DNA from: Cerioporus squamosus
Lineage: Eukaryota > Basidiomycota > Agaricomycetes > Polyporales > Polyporaceae
Reading direction: 5' to 3'
DNA: 64,000 nucleotides
NCBI GenBank assembly: GCA_022592435.1
Contig: JABYQS010000006.1
Coordinates: forward strand, 1 to 64,000
The position numbers and the translations under genes are program-made. The notes under the pieces were generated by a model. It did not search any database, was not told the DNA's origin, and saw only the letters and a program-made list of their open reading frames with translations. Shown here in pieces: positions 1-11,455 of the stretch (position 1 is its first letter; each line of letters starts with the position of its first letter).

Positions 1-169
1 CACGTTGCAGGAGCTTGATGAGGGACTCGTAGTCCGGGTCCTTGTATAGCGCATCAAGGAGCGTGAATGACTGCGTTGTCGGAGCGGGCTGCTGCAGAGG
101 GAGCTGTGCGGGCGCGACAAGGGGCAGAAAGGCGAGGAGGCCGATGGGTATGCACGACCACGGCCGCAT
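1..169 (-). CDS. Fasciclin (FAS1) domain secreted protein, 5' part only
   Basis: The reading frame runs leftward from an ATG at 169 and is cut by the window edge, so only about 56 residues are visible. It opens with a signal peptide: a short basic start (MRPW), a hydrophobic core around residues 5-20 and a likely cut after APA. Next comes a Gln/Pro-rich linker and the opening of a FAS1 domain (SFTLLDALYKDPDYESLIKL), the usual helix that starts fasciclin repeats. Fasciclin proteins are cell-surface or wall adhesion proteins, often GPI-anchored; the anchor signal, if any, lies outside the window. A TATA-like stretch lies about 50 nt upstream on the same strand. It is divergent to RAV1, with about 370 bp between the starts. 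The family call is from motif recognition only. Confidence 0.72.
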   Translation of the reverse strand, partial: MRPWSCIPIGLLAFLPLVAPAQLPLQQPAPTTQSFTLLDALYKDPDYESLIKLLQR

Positions 170-220
170 GGCGGAAGTCGTGCGGGAGAAGAGAGCGTGA
201 AGCTGAGCAGCAGCAGGCAA

Positions 221-230
221 TATATAAGGG
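221..230 (-). promoter_or_regulatory. TATA-like element upstream of the fasciclin gene
   Basis: The top strand reads TATATAAGGG, so the minus strand carries a TTATATA core about 52 nt before the ATG at 169. The spacing suits a fungal core promoter. No further support. Confidence 0.35.
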
Positions 231-539
231 AGACACGGCGGAGAGGCGTATAAGCTGGGCAGGCGGACTGCGCGACTGCGACGTCCGAGGGTGACAAGGA
301 ATGACGTCCTTGCCGCTTGCGTGCGATCCACGTGTGCAGGCGCCCGTAGCGCGGTTGGCGTCTACGCGCGCACTGGCTCGGGCCTGCTGCAGAGCCCGTG
401 CAGAGCTCTCTTCGTCTCTCTCCGTCTCGTGCTTGTCACCTGCCCGCCCCGCTAGAATGCCCTCGTAGCTGCCGCCTGTATCTCTCCTAGACATCATCCT
501 GGTTCCTCTCTGGTCTACTCTACTGGGCTGCCTGCTGTA

Positions 540-3500
540 ATGCTCGACCTCGTCCAATCCTACACAGGCTGTCCGCCCTCCAGCCTCCAGTTTCTCCATC
601 TGCCTCGCGAAACTCTCCTGGTCCGTCTTCTCTTCCTGCACTTGACGTGTCGCACATGCTGATGCGCGCTGCAGCTATATCCGTTCGCCGATTCTGTTGC
701 TGTCTTCAATGCACGCACCCTCGCTTTCCTCCGCGCGCTCGCCTTCTGGGAGGTCTTCCCATCTACCCGTCACATCGCGCAATCGGTGCAATGTCTCACC
801 GTAGAGAACAGCATGAAGCTGGTACGCGTGGCCTTTGCCTAGAACGAGGGTTCCGTCTTACCTCCTCCAGGTCGTCGCATCCCTTGGCCATCGTGTGGTT
901 GCCTGGTCCCTGTCAGGAGCTCATAACGAGTATTGGCGCGTGCACTCCTCTCTGCAGCTATCAGAAGACCAACATGTGTCCGCACTCAATTGCGCCTCCG
1001 GTGATTATAGTCTTTGTCCCTGCTGTATGCGTCTCACCTCTCTCAGGCTTGCTCGCGGTCGGCACACGATCCACTCTCTCCGTGTATACTCTAATCCTGG
1101 AGAATGACCTCCCCACGTGGTCGTTGAAGTGGTCTTCCGCGTATGCACAATATCCTACATGCTGCCGTGTATGTACATTCATGCTCTATCGGACAGTGTT
1201 CCTACCCTCTCCCGCGTGCGCTTCTCCCCCTCTTTGATGTACATATCCACTATCTCTCTGGTAAGTGATGTCATTCGCCCAGCAGAGGACAGTTGCAAAC
1301 CTCGCATACAGCACGATACTGTAGTCCGCATATACTTGACCACCACCGGACGCCAGACCCAAGCTGTCCCACATCCCCGACCTGTCACCGACCTGATATG
1401 GCGCAACTCCCGACGTCTAGCAGGTGAGTTGCGCCATTGGACAACTCTGTCTGGTACTGAAGTCCTTGCAGAGATGACCCCATCCTATATACCATCACCT
1501 CAGACGCAACATTGCGTATATTCATGCCTGTGCTCGACGCCCCTCAGTACCTACAGCTCCACACTGCCCTCGACGCCTTTTCGGCTCTGCCATTCTCTAT
1601 GATGTCAATGCAGTCGAACTCAAGCGTGTTCTGGTTGGACCGGGAAGTCATGAGCGCTGCCTTCAAATCATTGCTCGCGGACACGCAGCCAGGTGAAGAG
1701 GACGCGCGAAGGCGACGAGTCCGCGAGATCGCGGAAGACGGATGGGACCTCTTCCTCCGTGTTCTGGGTGACGGCTCTCTCGTCGTGCAGGCAGTTGCGG
1801 TGTGTCTGATTCGACGTGACTATGCTTGCAGACGTCCTGACCTCTGCCACAGAACATCGACCGTCGACCGCCGACACTACTGAAGCAGTTCACTCTACTG
1901 CAGACCGCTCCGGGTATCTTGCCTGGCCCTCCAAGCCATCTCTACGTGGTGCCCAACCCTACCAAAGGCTCCTTGACTCTCCTCACGTCCCCTCCTCTGG
2001 CCTCGTATGAGCTCGCTATCCTGCCTTTCTTCGATGCAGGCGCAGGCAGTCTAACGCATGTCGCATCAGGCTCAGTGCATACTCACATAGATGCACCTGG
2101 TGGAGAAGACCCGAGGGCCGAGATCGTGCGGTACGTCAGGACACCGAATGGCGAGGGCGTCGGAGCCATACGCGCGGACGGTTGTGGAGAGGTGTGGACG
2201 CTTGACTGGGCGAAGACCGGTCGCCTGATAAGGACAGGGAAATGGACTACCGAGGACGCGGGACACGTCGACCACTTCGTCGTCATCGATGCTGGTCTGT
2301 CTTTCTTCTACCGCGCGCATGTACGCTGTTCACTGACACAGCGACTTCGCAGGCCGTTACTTCGCGACATACTCATCTACTACAGGCCTGCTAACCCTTC
2401 ACACCACGCCGATAGCTACCCTCCCTATACCCTCGCTTTCCCTGCTCTTCGTCCTCTCCGCACCACATTCCGACCCAGTCCGTACGCTTGTCGGAGTCAC
2501 CTCGACGCAGACTGTACTCCTCATCTCTGCCACCCTCTTCCCGACGCCTTCTCTGGCCTTGCTATCTGAACAAGGTCTGCCGCTGTCGTCGCCTCCGAAG
2601 ATGATTTTGCCCGTGGACCCGATGGCCTGGGTTGGGCAACTTGGCTCGGGTACCCGTGGAACCTCCCAGGAGCACGATGTGCTCCTCAGCGTGTCCGACG
2701 ACGGGGAACTGGCCTTTTGGGTTCCTGGGGATGACTCGGGCAACCGTAGCAAGACACTCAACGGACACTCTGCAGATGTACTCGATGGGGCTACCGGCTC
2801 TACATGGACGTGCACAGGCAAGGTGAGGACAGGCAGAAGGGTCTGAGGATTGCACGCTGCAGCTCTGCCAAGAAGTCCGTGCTGGGTAGGTGCCGTTCAA
2901 CATGCTTGAAGGGGTCCTTCCTGGTCTGACGCGCATATAGTCGCTCAGATACCCGAAGGAGAGGAGCTCACCATCTGGGACTCGAAGGAGTCCGAGTTCT
3001 CTCTTGGCCTCGAGTATCGCCAGACCCTCAGGTATGCATGAGACGGTCATACCCTCGTGCAGCTGCTGATAATCTGAACTCGCAGCGCGTCCGACCCTAT
3101 CAACGACCTCGACTGGACTGCCACACCCGACAACCAGTCCATCCTCGCCATGGGCTTCGCACACCGTATCGAGCTGCTGTGCCAGCAGCGGGCAACATAC
3201 TTCGACGAAACCCCAGCGTGGGGCGTCTGCTGGAGAATCGACATGTCCGCCATGATCCCTCATCCGATTAACGATTCCATTTGGCTTGCGCGAGGTACCC
3301 TCCTCGTGGGCGCCGGGCATCTCATGTTCATGTACGGGCAAAAGGCGTTGCCTGCCGCGGAGGCGACCGAGCAGGAGAGCCTGTTCGAGCATGTGGCGCG
3401 GCTGAATGGCCCGCTGGATGACTACCATCCGCAGATGATCCTGCAGTGCCTGCTTTGGGGTGTGTATTCAGTCTCTCCATCCCTGTACTGAAGAGCATGA

Positions 3501-5613
3501 ACTGACGGTGTCACAGAGAAAGTGGAATTGGTGAAGAGTATCATTGTTAATCTTGCACGCAACATAGAGTCCGGACGCAGCATGCACGAATGGGAGAACC
3601 TACCGATCGAGCGATATCTCCAGAATGACGAGGAGGTAAAGGCAGTGAGTAGTTGTCTGTGTGACGTGACATCCTTGTTACTAACGGTACCACGACTCTA
3701 GCAGAGCCATGGCGCGCACAGACCCAAGTACTCGTTGCTATTTGACATCCCTGAAACCAACGAGAAGTAAGCTGCAGTTGAGTAACTGTTCCGAGATGAG
3801 TCTGACGGAATGTCTCCGCTGTAGCGAGCAAGACGACCCCTTCTCCCCCGAGGCTGTTCGGAAGCTCATCGAGTGTTTGGAGGAGAAACCGATCCCTCAC
3901 CTGACACCGAGAGAGCGTGAATCTCTTTCAGTGCTGATTCAGACGGCGCTCGAGGCATGCATCAGTGTTTCATCACTTTCACCATTTCAACGACTGACAC
4001 CCTCTGCAGATTGAAGAACAGCGTCGGGCCCTCGACTCGAACGGGCTCCGATACCTGATCTCAATGCGTAGCTTCTACATACTCAACCGCCGCGCCTCAG
4101 AGCCGAACACGCCCTCCTCAGGGAACAATGCCGCCAACGGCGTGGACCCCGGCCTGCGACTCGAACGGCGTGAACGACTGCGGTATCGCGACATGATCTG
4201 GGCGTTCCACAGCGAGAGTCAGGACTTGTTGCTCTCGACGTCGGTCTCTGCGTGTGGCGGTAAGATGTGTTGGCCTGACGCGCGTGCGTTGGGAGTGTTC
4301 GTCTGGATGCGGGCTGGAGATGCGATGGTCAGTCTATTTATAGTATCCTACTCCCACCTTCCGCTGATCCTCCATCGCTCTATAGCGTGCGCATATGGAG
4401 GTAGTGGCGCGAAATGAGTATATGGCTGGCGACAACCGCGATCCCACCGCATGCAGCCTGTTCTACTTCGCGCTAGGCAAGGTAAAGCTAGTGCACGGAT
4501 TGTGGAGACAAGCGGCATGGCACAAGGAACAGCAGGTCATGCTGAAGTTCCTCAACAACAACTTCAACGAGCCCCGCTGGCGCACCGCGGCGCAGAAGAA
4601 CGCCTTCGCGCTGCTGAGCAAACGGCGCTTCGGTATGTTCCGTTCTCTTACCTGTTTTTACGAAGGCAGTACTGACACTCGGTGTAGAATACGCGGCTGC
4701 GTTCTTCCTGCTTGGTGGCGGGCTGAAGGACGCGGTGAGCGTGTGCATCAGGAACCTCGGAGATTGGCAGCTGGCAGTCGCGATTGCGCGAGTTGTCGAG
4801 GGTGATGACGGACCAATCCTGCAAGACATCTTGAATAACACTGTCATCCCGCTTGCGTTCAAGGAGGGCAACAGATGGCTTGCGAGCTGGGCGTTCTGGC
4901 TACTCCACCGGAGAGACCTCACGGTCCGGATCCTTGTGGTACGCAGGGTGTCGGAGGCTGCATAACTGCGGGTGAACTGACTAGATATATCTCTAGACTC
5001 CCCTTGAAGACATCGCGTCTGTGCTCGACGTGAACATCACCGAGATCGGCGACCCTCACTACGACGACCCCAGTCTCGCATTGCTCTTCTCGCAGCTCAA
5101 GTCGAAGACCCTCCAGACCGCACAGGGCACAAGTGAGATCTCCGGCCGCACCGAGTTCAACTTCGTTCTCCAGATTGCCCGGGTCTTCTGCAGGATGGGT
5201 ATGTGGCATCTTGCTCGCGTACCCCGCACAGAGCTGACTGCCGTTCAGGTTGTCATGCCCTCGCGCTGGACCTCGTCCGCACATGGTCCTTCCAACGACC
5301 TTCGACAGTGGTTCGAGACACGCGCGCTTTGCGCCGCCCGCCCAGCCCCCTCTCAACACGCTTCGCACTTGAGCCGGCACTGCGTCGCCAGTCCTCTATC
5401 CTCATTGACATTGACATCGACTCGGCGCCGCCCACGCGCAGGGCCTCACCATCACGCTCTCCTACTCGAGGGACATCTCCCGTACGTGGCGCCAGGGAGG
5501 AGTTGAAGGACGAGGGCGATCTGGTGGCACGCAAGGCAGGCATTGGCAGCTTGATGAAGTCTGCGAAGCAAGATGTCAAAGTACCGGAGTTTGACATGAA
5601 TGCCTTCTTCTGA
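540..5613 (+). CDS. RAV1: RAV1 / rabconnectin-3-like subunit of the RAVE complex
   Basis: RAV1 is the large subunit of the RAVE complex, which promotes reassembly of V-ATPase V1 and Vo sectors. It carries N-terminal WD40 repeats and a conserved C-terminal Rav1p domain. The ATG at 540 gives MLDLVQSYTGCPPSSLQ. Exons I could join by frame are 540-620, 675-821, 871-1000, 1047-1140, 1197-1260 and on from 1312, yielding family-like text such as LYPFADSVAVFNARTL and LNCASGLLAVGTRSTLSVY. The C-terminal domain is well preserved (HPINDSIWLARGTLLVGAG near 3260; LKDAVSVCIRNLGDWQLAVA near 4730). The frame ends FDMNAFF-stop at 5611-5613 after a Ser/Pro/Arg-rich tail. At least a dozen short introns are needed. 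It converges on GDI1 with 270 bp between stops. The identity is firm; individual middle exon borders are not all resolved. Confidence 0.9.
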
Positions 5614-5883
5614 TATATACCCTCTTACCCTCTTACCCACCGTGCACACTCTACTCCGGCTTGTGGCATCGAGCTGGCCCTCACTGGGACTCGATGAAGG
5701 CCAAACGTGCGATGCAAAATGTATTGTTGTGGGGCGACAAGTACAGCGATGAGATGATGGTCTTCCTACTTCTTATACACGAATTGAACTTTATCCAGCC
5801 AGCAAAACCGAACCGACACCAACGTAATGCGAGAACGACATGAAAGAATGCGTAAAGAGGACGTGATCCGTTAAGCAGATCGT

Positions 5884-7557
5884 CTAAGCCTCGACGTTGA
5901 CCTCACGCTTCTTGAGCACGAGGTCCTTGCCGTTCATCCTCTTCCAGACGTTCTGCACGTCCTCGACGACAGTCTCGAAGTGCGAGGTCGCGTCGTAAGA
6001 GCGAGTGATGAAGATGTTGTCGGCCTCGCCGGTGGACGTGGGGGTATATAGAGAGGAGACAGACACGAACCTAAACAGACCTGGTCAGAACAGTGTTTCT
6101 GTCGACGCACATTCTTACTGCACTTACTTGTCATGGATGGGACCGAGAAGCTGGAGACCGGGAGCAAGCTCTTGCTCGGGTCTGTCAGTCTCAACGATGG
6201 TGCTGACGATTGCAACGTAGACGTCCTTCGCGCAAACGTTGTGTGTGGACGAGACACAAGCAATGTAGATGTCTGGATGTGCACGTTAGTATGATGCCAG
6301 TAACCGACAAGGAGGCACGTACCGTTTCTCCTGCCGACCTGGTTCTGGGGGATGATGATCTGCGCGCTGTCCGCATCGTCCGTGCCAGGAATTGGATGCT
6401 TCAGGAAGCAAATCGCGCGGACAACCTTGCCCTCCTCGACCACGCGAACCTTGCCACCCTCGGCAGACTTGCCCGCGCCGAAGTAGCTGGGGTCACCGAC
6501 AACCTGCTTGGCCTTCACCGTCTCAGTGCCGCTGCGGACACCGACGAACTTGCCATCGGCATCGGTGACAATCTCGTCGATGGGCTTGTCCAGCATGTAA
6601 GTACCACCGTAAATGGCACTCAGACGAGCGAACGCCTGCGGCAGCTCGCCGAGACCGTAGAGGGGGTAGATGTACGGAGACTTGCCGTAGCGCGCCATGG
6701 AGGAGGTGTAGAGGATGATGCGCTCGTATGTCGGGCGAGCTGGCTTCTTCTTGTAGCTACGTCGGGTCAGTGTGTATCCCGGTACGATAGAGGTGGTGTT
6801 CAACTCACTCGTCGTCCAAGTAGAGAGCCATCGCATGTCCGATGAAGTCCTGAGTACCGGGCTCAAGGCCAAACTTCTCGTATACCGCAGCCATCGTGTC
6901 CTTGTCCAAGTCGATGCCTTGAAGTGCTCTTGCTCAATGACTCTAACACGTCTGCGCAAGTGGGAAGACGCACCTTGGTGAGTAGCCGGGTCCTCATCCT
7001 TCCAGCTCTGGAGGAACTCGAAGAACTTCTTCGCCCTCCGCTTCTCAAAGAGACCCATGAGAGGACTCTTCACCGCCTCCATCTCAGTGCTCGGGACCTT
7101 GGAGATCTTGCCATCACGGTAGACGAAGCTACCCGCGATCTGCTTGAACTCGAGGTAACGAGTGACGTCGGTGTGGACGAGAATGCGTGTAAGCTCTCCC
7201 GAGGCAATGATGAACTTGGGAATGAGATCGACGGCGTAGTCGCGGTCGCGGCCGAGATCTTGGGGCACAGGTTGGTCGGGTCTGAACTTGCGGTACAGCT
7301 ACACGTAAATCAAGGATCAGAATCAGTGCAAGGGCGCAAGACGAGCAGGCGCTGACCTGAGTAAGGTTCAGACTGGCACTGTCACCACCATAGTAGTCGT
7401 TGCGGTCCATGTGGAGGACCTTCTTGCCCTCGACGGACAGGAGACCGGAAAGGATACATTCGGTCAGACCGGTACCGAGAACGACAACCTATCATCGCGC
7501 CGTTAACCAGGTGCATTCAATTCCAGCAGATATACGTACATCATACTCTTCATCCAT
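5884..7557 (-). CDS. GDI1: Rab GDP-dissociation inhibitor
   Basis: GDI extracts prenylated, GDP-bound Rab proteins from membranes and recycles them through the cytosol. The ATG at 7557 gives MDEEYD, then an intron, then [20 protein letters not shown], the classic GDI/REP dinucleotide-binding start. It continues through [19 protein letters not shown] and [20 protein letters not shown]. The middle carries [20 protein letters not shown] and the Rab-binding region; the end is [25 protein letters not shown] (stop 5884-5886). Introns are short; one after THQG near 6975 separates the N-terminal block from the next exon. The family is usually about 445-450 residues and the exons add up to that size. 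Intact and very likely essential. Its 3' end faces RAV1. Confidence 0.95.
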
Positions 7558-8249
7558 GGCTGTAGTCTGATAGAAAGCGTTGGCGAGCGGGGAGGATGAG
7601 AAGGAGAGGAAAGGATGTAACGTCTCCCATACACGCGCTGCTATATGCTCATCGATGCTGCACGTGCTGTCTCCTTGCCTCCGCATCAAGATCTATTGCC
7701 CGATCGACGCTAGCACTCTCTTCACCTCTTTCACTTTCCGCCTCGCAAAGCTAGAAAGCGTATGATGTACTATTCCTTCTGTCAGAACAATGTACATGGT
7801 GTCGGCAGCGATATAGACGTCAAAAGTGGGCTGTAGGGTACGGAGTGACCATGACGCAATGCTGTACCCAAACTCAGTACTCAGTACTTAGTTGGCGCCG
7901 TTACCCCATACTGGCCCTATGCTTGAAGTTCGCTAGCAGTAGACTCGGAGTCGCATCATGTGCAGAGAGTTAGCTCAGTAAAAAGATGGCTTGAGATCAT
8001 TGAAGAGGACGCGGTTTCAAGTGTCTCACCTAGTACTCGTACGTACGGCCACTACTCAGTAGGAATCGGACAAGGCCGCCAAACAGAACAATGGCTTGTC
8101 ATGCAAAGCGTGGACATGAGGGAAGCATATTCACCGCGTAACCAGACATATCTCAAACACTTCTCTCCATGTCCTCGCGAGACTGCGTCGGGCATGAGTC
8201 AAAATGTCGGACCTAGAATCGCACGCATGGGCGTCAACGGACCGAGTCA
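7558..8249. other. Intergenic, GDI1 promoter region
   Basis: About 690 bp between the GDI1 start and the 3' end of the next minus-strand gene. It is less GC-rich than the flanks and has a run of CTCAGTACT-type direct repeats at 7872-7890. No gene or RNA recognised. Confidence 0.4.
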
Positions 8250-9149
8250 TCAACTTAACCATCCAAGGTGACAGAACTCACTGATAGCATGCATGGTGCC
8301 AATGTGCACACCTGCAAACTCATCCGATATATACGGCGATGACTGCGTTGTTTTCCCCCGACCTTCCACGGGCATTGCAACGAGGACAGCCACCTGTAAA
8401 GACAATCCCGGGAAGGCAGCCCCGGATTGGTCGACCATCCCGTAAGTGCCAGCTTGGCTATGTGATCGCAACTGCCGATGAATGGCGAAGTGCCAACGGG
8501 TCCGTGCCAACTGTACACCGGATTCAAAGGTTGACCGAGGCATCAGTCTAGTCGCATCCGACTTGAGGGGGACCTGGGCAACAGACAACGGCTGTCGGGA
8601 AGAAGGCTGAATAATGTGGGTCAACACGTACTTACAACTGCTCACCGTGAGGGTACACAGCATACGGCCACCGTTGGGTAGGTGTGGAGCAGGCATCGGA
8701 TGGACTTCGAACATGCGAGGACGGCGGACGAGGCCTAACCTGGCTAAAACAGCAGCTCTCCTGGGATTGCGGAAGAACACAAGGCAACGCCATGTGATCA
8801 AGGCACACAAGATGAAGAGGGAGACCGCTACAGCGGTGGGTATGGCGGGGGATGACTTGCTTTGAGATGAATCACCGCCATGGGCCGAGGGAGCAGGGCG
8901 AGGGCGAGAGCCACCAGCAGGATCGGGTGGGCCATCCACGACGTCATCCTCCTGTGTGGTGGTCAATATGTGGTTTATCGTGGAGCGAAGAGACGGAAAG
9001 GCGAACGAACCAGAGCGATCGCTTGCATACCCATCGACTGCCGCAAAACTCTGCCCATGGAAAGGGGAGATGGCAGAAGGAAGGGCAGCCTTCTTCACCG
9101 GTAAAGATGATTCGAGGGAAAGTGTGGCCTCGGCGTATGGAAGGTGCAA
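8250..9149 (-). CDS. Single-pass membrane protein of unknown function (5' end unresolved)
   Basis: A minus-strand frame open for about 900 nt encodes a Ser/Thr/Pro-rich ectodomain-like part and one strong transmembrane helix (AIPTAVAVSLFILCALITW, near 8800-8860). A basic stop-transfer stretch follows (FFRNPRRAAVLARLG), then a cytoplasmic part of about 110 residues ending at the stop at 8250-8252. A likely in-frame 72-nt intron lies near 8570-8640 (GTGAGC to CCCAG). The frame has no ATG before the membrane helix, so at least one 5' exon is spliced on from upstream and I could not fix it. A TATAAAA on the same strand at 9220-9226 is a fitting promoter. The layout recalls single-TM fungal surface proteins, but no family is recognised. 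Confidence 0.5.
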   Translation of the reverse strand: MHLPYAEATLSLESSLPVKKAALPSAISPFHGQSFAAVDGYASDRSGSFAFPSLRSTINHILTTTQEDDVVDGPPDPAGGSRPRPAPSAHGGDSSQSKSSPAIPTAVAVSLFILCALITWRCLVFFRNPRRAAVLARLGLVRRPRMFEVHPMPAPHLPNGGRMLCTLTVSSCKYVLTHIIQPSSRQPLSVAQVPLKSDATRLMPRSTFESGVQLARTRWHFAIHRQLRSHSQAGTYGMVDQSGAAFPGLSLQVAVLVAMPVEGRGKTTQSSPYISDEFAGVHIGTMHAISEFCHLGWLS

Positions 9150-9219
9150 AGCGTGGCGAAGGCTAAAGGAGTGGACTGGGAAAGTTGGTCGGCAGTCATC
9201 CGTAGAGTCGAACGAGGAC

Positions 9220-9226
9220 TTTTATA
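9220..9226 (-). promoter_or_regulatory. TATA box, minus strand
   Basis: The minus strand reads CGATATAAAAGTCC here. It lies just upstream of the 8250-9149 reading frame, and an ATG about 40 nt downstream (near 9200) would fit as the first exon, although that short frame stops unless spliced. Confidence 0.4.
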
Positions 9227-9265
9227 TCGGTCGCCAACGAGGACATACTCCCTGCGAGTATAAAC

Positions 9266-11382
9266 TTGAATGAGACGTCAGTACGTTCATTCACGTTAAG
9301 AAGATGGGGCATGAGTCAAGTGCAAGCGCCATACGACTCATCCAAGTCCGCTGCGCACCTAGTTAGCTGCGCTGCCGCCTCCCCACTCGCTGCGCAAGCA
9401 ATTCATGTTCGTCACGTATGTCGCAACGTACGCGAAGGCACATTGCAAACCAACCATGGCACGCAGCACGCAGTAGTATCTGACGCGCAAAACGAGGCCA
9501 GGCTCCGGGCTATCGATGAGGTGTTCAGGCAAGCGGGGGACAGGTCCGATTGCGCCCGGCTCGGTAGTAGATGCTGCGGGTCCACGAGGGTCATGAGATC
9601 CTGCTTCGAATAATCTACGTCAACTGCATTGAATTGCAACGCAATATCACTCACCCACTGGTTCTCCGGGATCGTCCTCGGTGCCGGGTCGATGACTTCT
9701 TCGCTACTGGTACGGGCTTGCAATACTTATGCAATACGAGAACAGTGGGGAGCTGTCAGCAGTCCGATGTCACGCAGCATTTTGCCTGTGTTATCTATGC
9801 TTGCTTCGGACGTACAGTCTCTCCCGCTACGTCTGCACTTTTGCTACTACGCCCGGGCTGCCTGCCTCTGAGCCAGTTCGAGCCCGCAGACTTTTCGGCG
9901 GTCACTAAGTGCTTACTTGGTCTTCGATGTAGCGGCCATCCGCCCATAGCCCTCAGGTTAATGAGCGGATGTGCTTGATATAGACAGGTTGGAGAGATAA
10001 GCGTGCTCACTGTGATTTTGTCACGAACGTAGAGAACGAAGGAGGAGGAGGCACCGACTCCGACTCATCCGCTGTTATCCGCTGCCAGCGCTTGCAAGCA
10101 CAGCACAGCTTCCGGAGCCCTAGAGAAGGCGGACTTGAACTTGAACGACACGGACCACCACGCTCATGATGTCTATACAAAATCGCAGCTCTCTTCACGC
10201 CCATACTGTCTGAGATCTGTGCTTGCCCCTCCTGCCTGAACCCACCGGAAGTTGGCACTCAACAGGTTTGGTCGTTCCCGCCCTCCATCCCGGGTGCCTG
10301 CGCTTTTCTGGTCAACGTTGTACAACACCGTCGCCGACCCGAATGGACCTTCAAGCTATTCGAGCTTCGAACTACACCCTCTAACTCCCGAGACCTCGAT
10401 TCGATTGGCGTCTCCGACGCGTCGTGATAGGTCATCGTGTTATCCGCCATGCAGCTCATCCATCTTGACTGCGCATGCACAGCTGTATGACTGACTTCCA
10501 CATCCCGCACTCTCGAACCTCAGGAAGATCCAAAGGAGAGCCTCATAACGATAGGAGATCCAGGGCGAAGTTCCAATGCTACAGAATTTGGACAGGACCT
10601 TCTGTTGGCTGTTCAACGCATCCTCGACCTGGAGGGTACTCCTTCGTACGTCATATCGCCAGCTTTCATGTATACTCGAGCTGCCTCATAAGTGTTACGT
10701 AGACATGAAACACAGAGCGTAGCTCATCCCACTGTGCTGTTGAGGGTCGTCGAGTTTTTGGTGTAAATCATCAACAACTATTGGTTGTCTGATTGTATTC
10801 TCACTGCCAGTGCGCAGTAACACCTCACCTTTCCCTCGATGCCATGCCAAGCCTGTATCAGTATCTACCTCGAAGAGAAGAAGTGGAATACGAAATTTCA
10901 TATGTACGCGCGGCCTCGTTTCGCGCTTGCTATTGACGACAATCCGAGGATGTCTTCGCGCTTCGCGACCAATTCGCGACAATCTGACGATAAGCGGGAG
11001 GGCACTGGGCAGGGGCTAGCGAATCATCGAACGGTATGGGTCCGCACTTTGGGGAGAGTCAGTATGGTACCATCGCTGGACAGGACTTGCCGCCCTGGGG
11101 CAGGGAGCCGGCGCCGCCATCGATACGAGGGGGTATTTTCGGGGAGCTCCCGAGTCGCGTTGAGAGATCGTCGCGCAGGGCATTCGCTGAGGGTAGACAC
11201 GTTCATGGCGACGTAAAAGAGCTGGGCCAATTGGGAGGCGATGGAAGCATGCGGCAGACAGAATTCTGAGCTTGGATCCAAGCCTGGGGCGCAGAGGCCG
11301 CGACCAGGCTCAGCCTCTCAGGCATATCTATCGGTGGCATCGACCCATCACATCGTCCACTTTAGCTCCGCGCGCCTCCTCG
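9266..11382. other. Gene-poor stretch with weak minus-strand coding signals
   Basis: About 2.1 kb without a recognisable gene. Between 9412 and 10258 the minus strand has several open stretches with plausible splice signals, for example GTGAGT near 9650 and an acceptor about 54 nt further on. They encode fragments such as SSEEVIDPAPRTIPENQW and TLVDPQHLLPSRAQSDLSP. No domain is recognised and no single ATG-to-stop model could be completed. It could be an orphan gene, a decayed gene or noise. From 10260 to 11382 I see nothing beyond the pyruvate kinase promoter. Confidence 0.3.
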
Positions 11383-11389
11383 TATAAAA
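11383..11389 (+). promoter_or_regulatory. TATA box of the pyruvate kinase gene
   Basis: A clean TATAAAA lies 73 nt before the ATG. It is followed by a pyrimidine-rich tract (TCTTTTTCTTCTCCC), the usual transcription-start context of strongly expressed fungal glycolytic genes. Confidence 0.7.
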
Positions 11390-11455
11390 CCCCTTCTCGA
11401 TCTTTTTCTTCTCCCATAACCTCCCCTGGTCTGCCAGTCGGTCACACTCTACACC

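Noticed and set aside
8830..8940. A minus-strand ORF starting MAHPILLVALALALL, resembling a signal peptide
   Set aside because: It overlaps the linker of the single-TM protein in another frame, stops after 35 codons and offers no splice that continues it.
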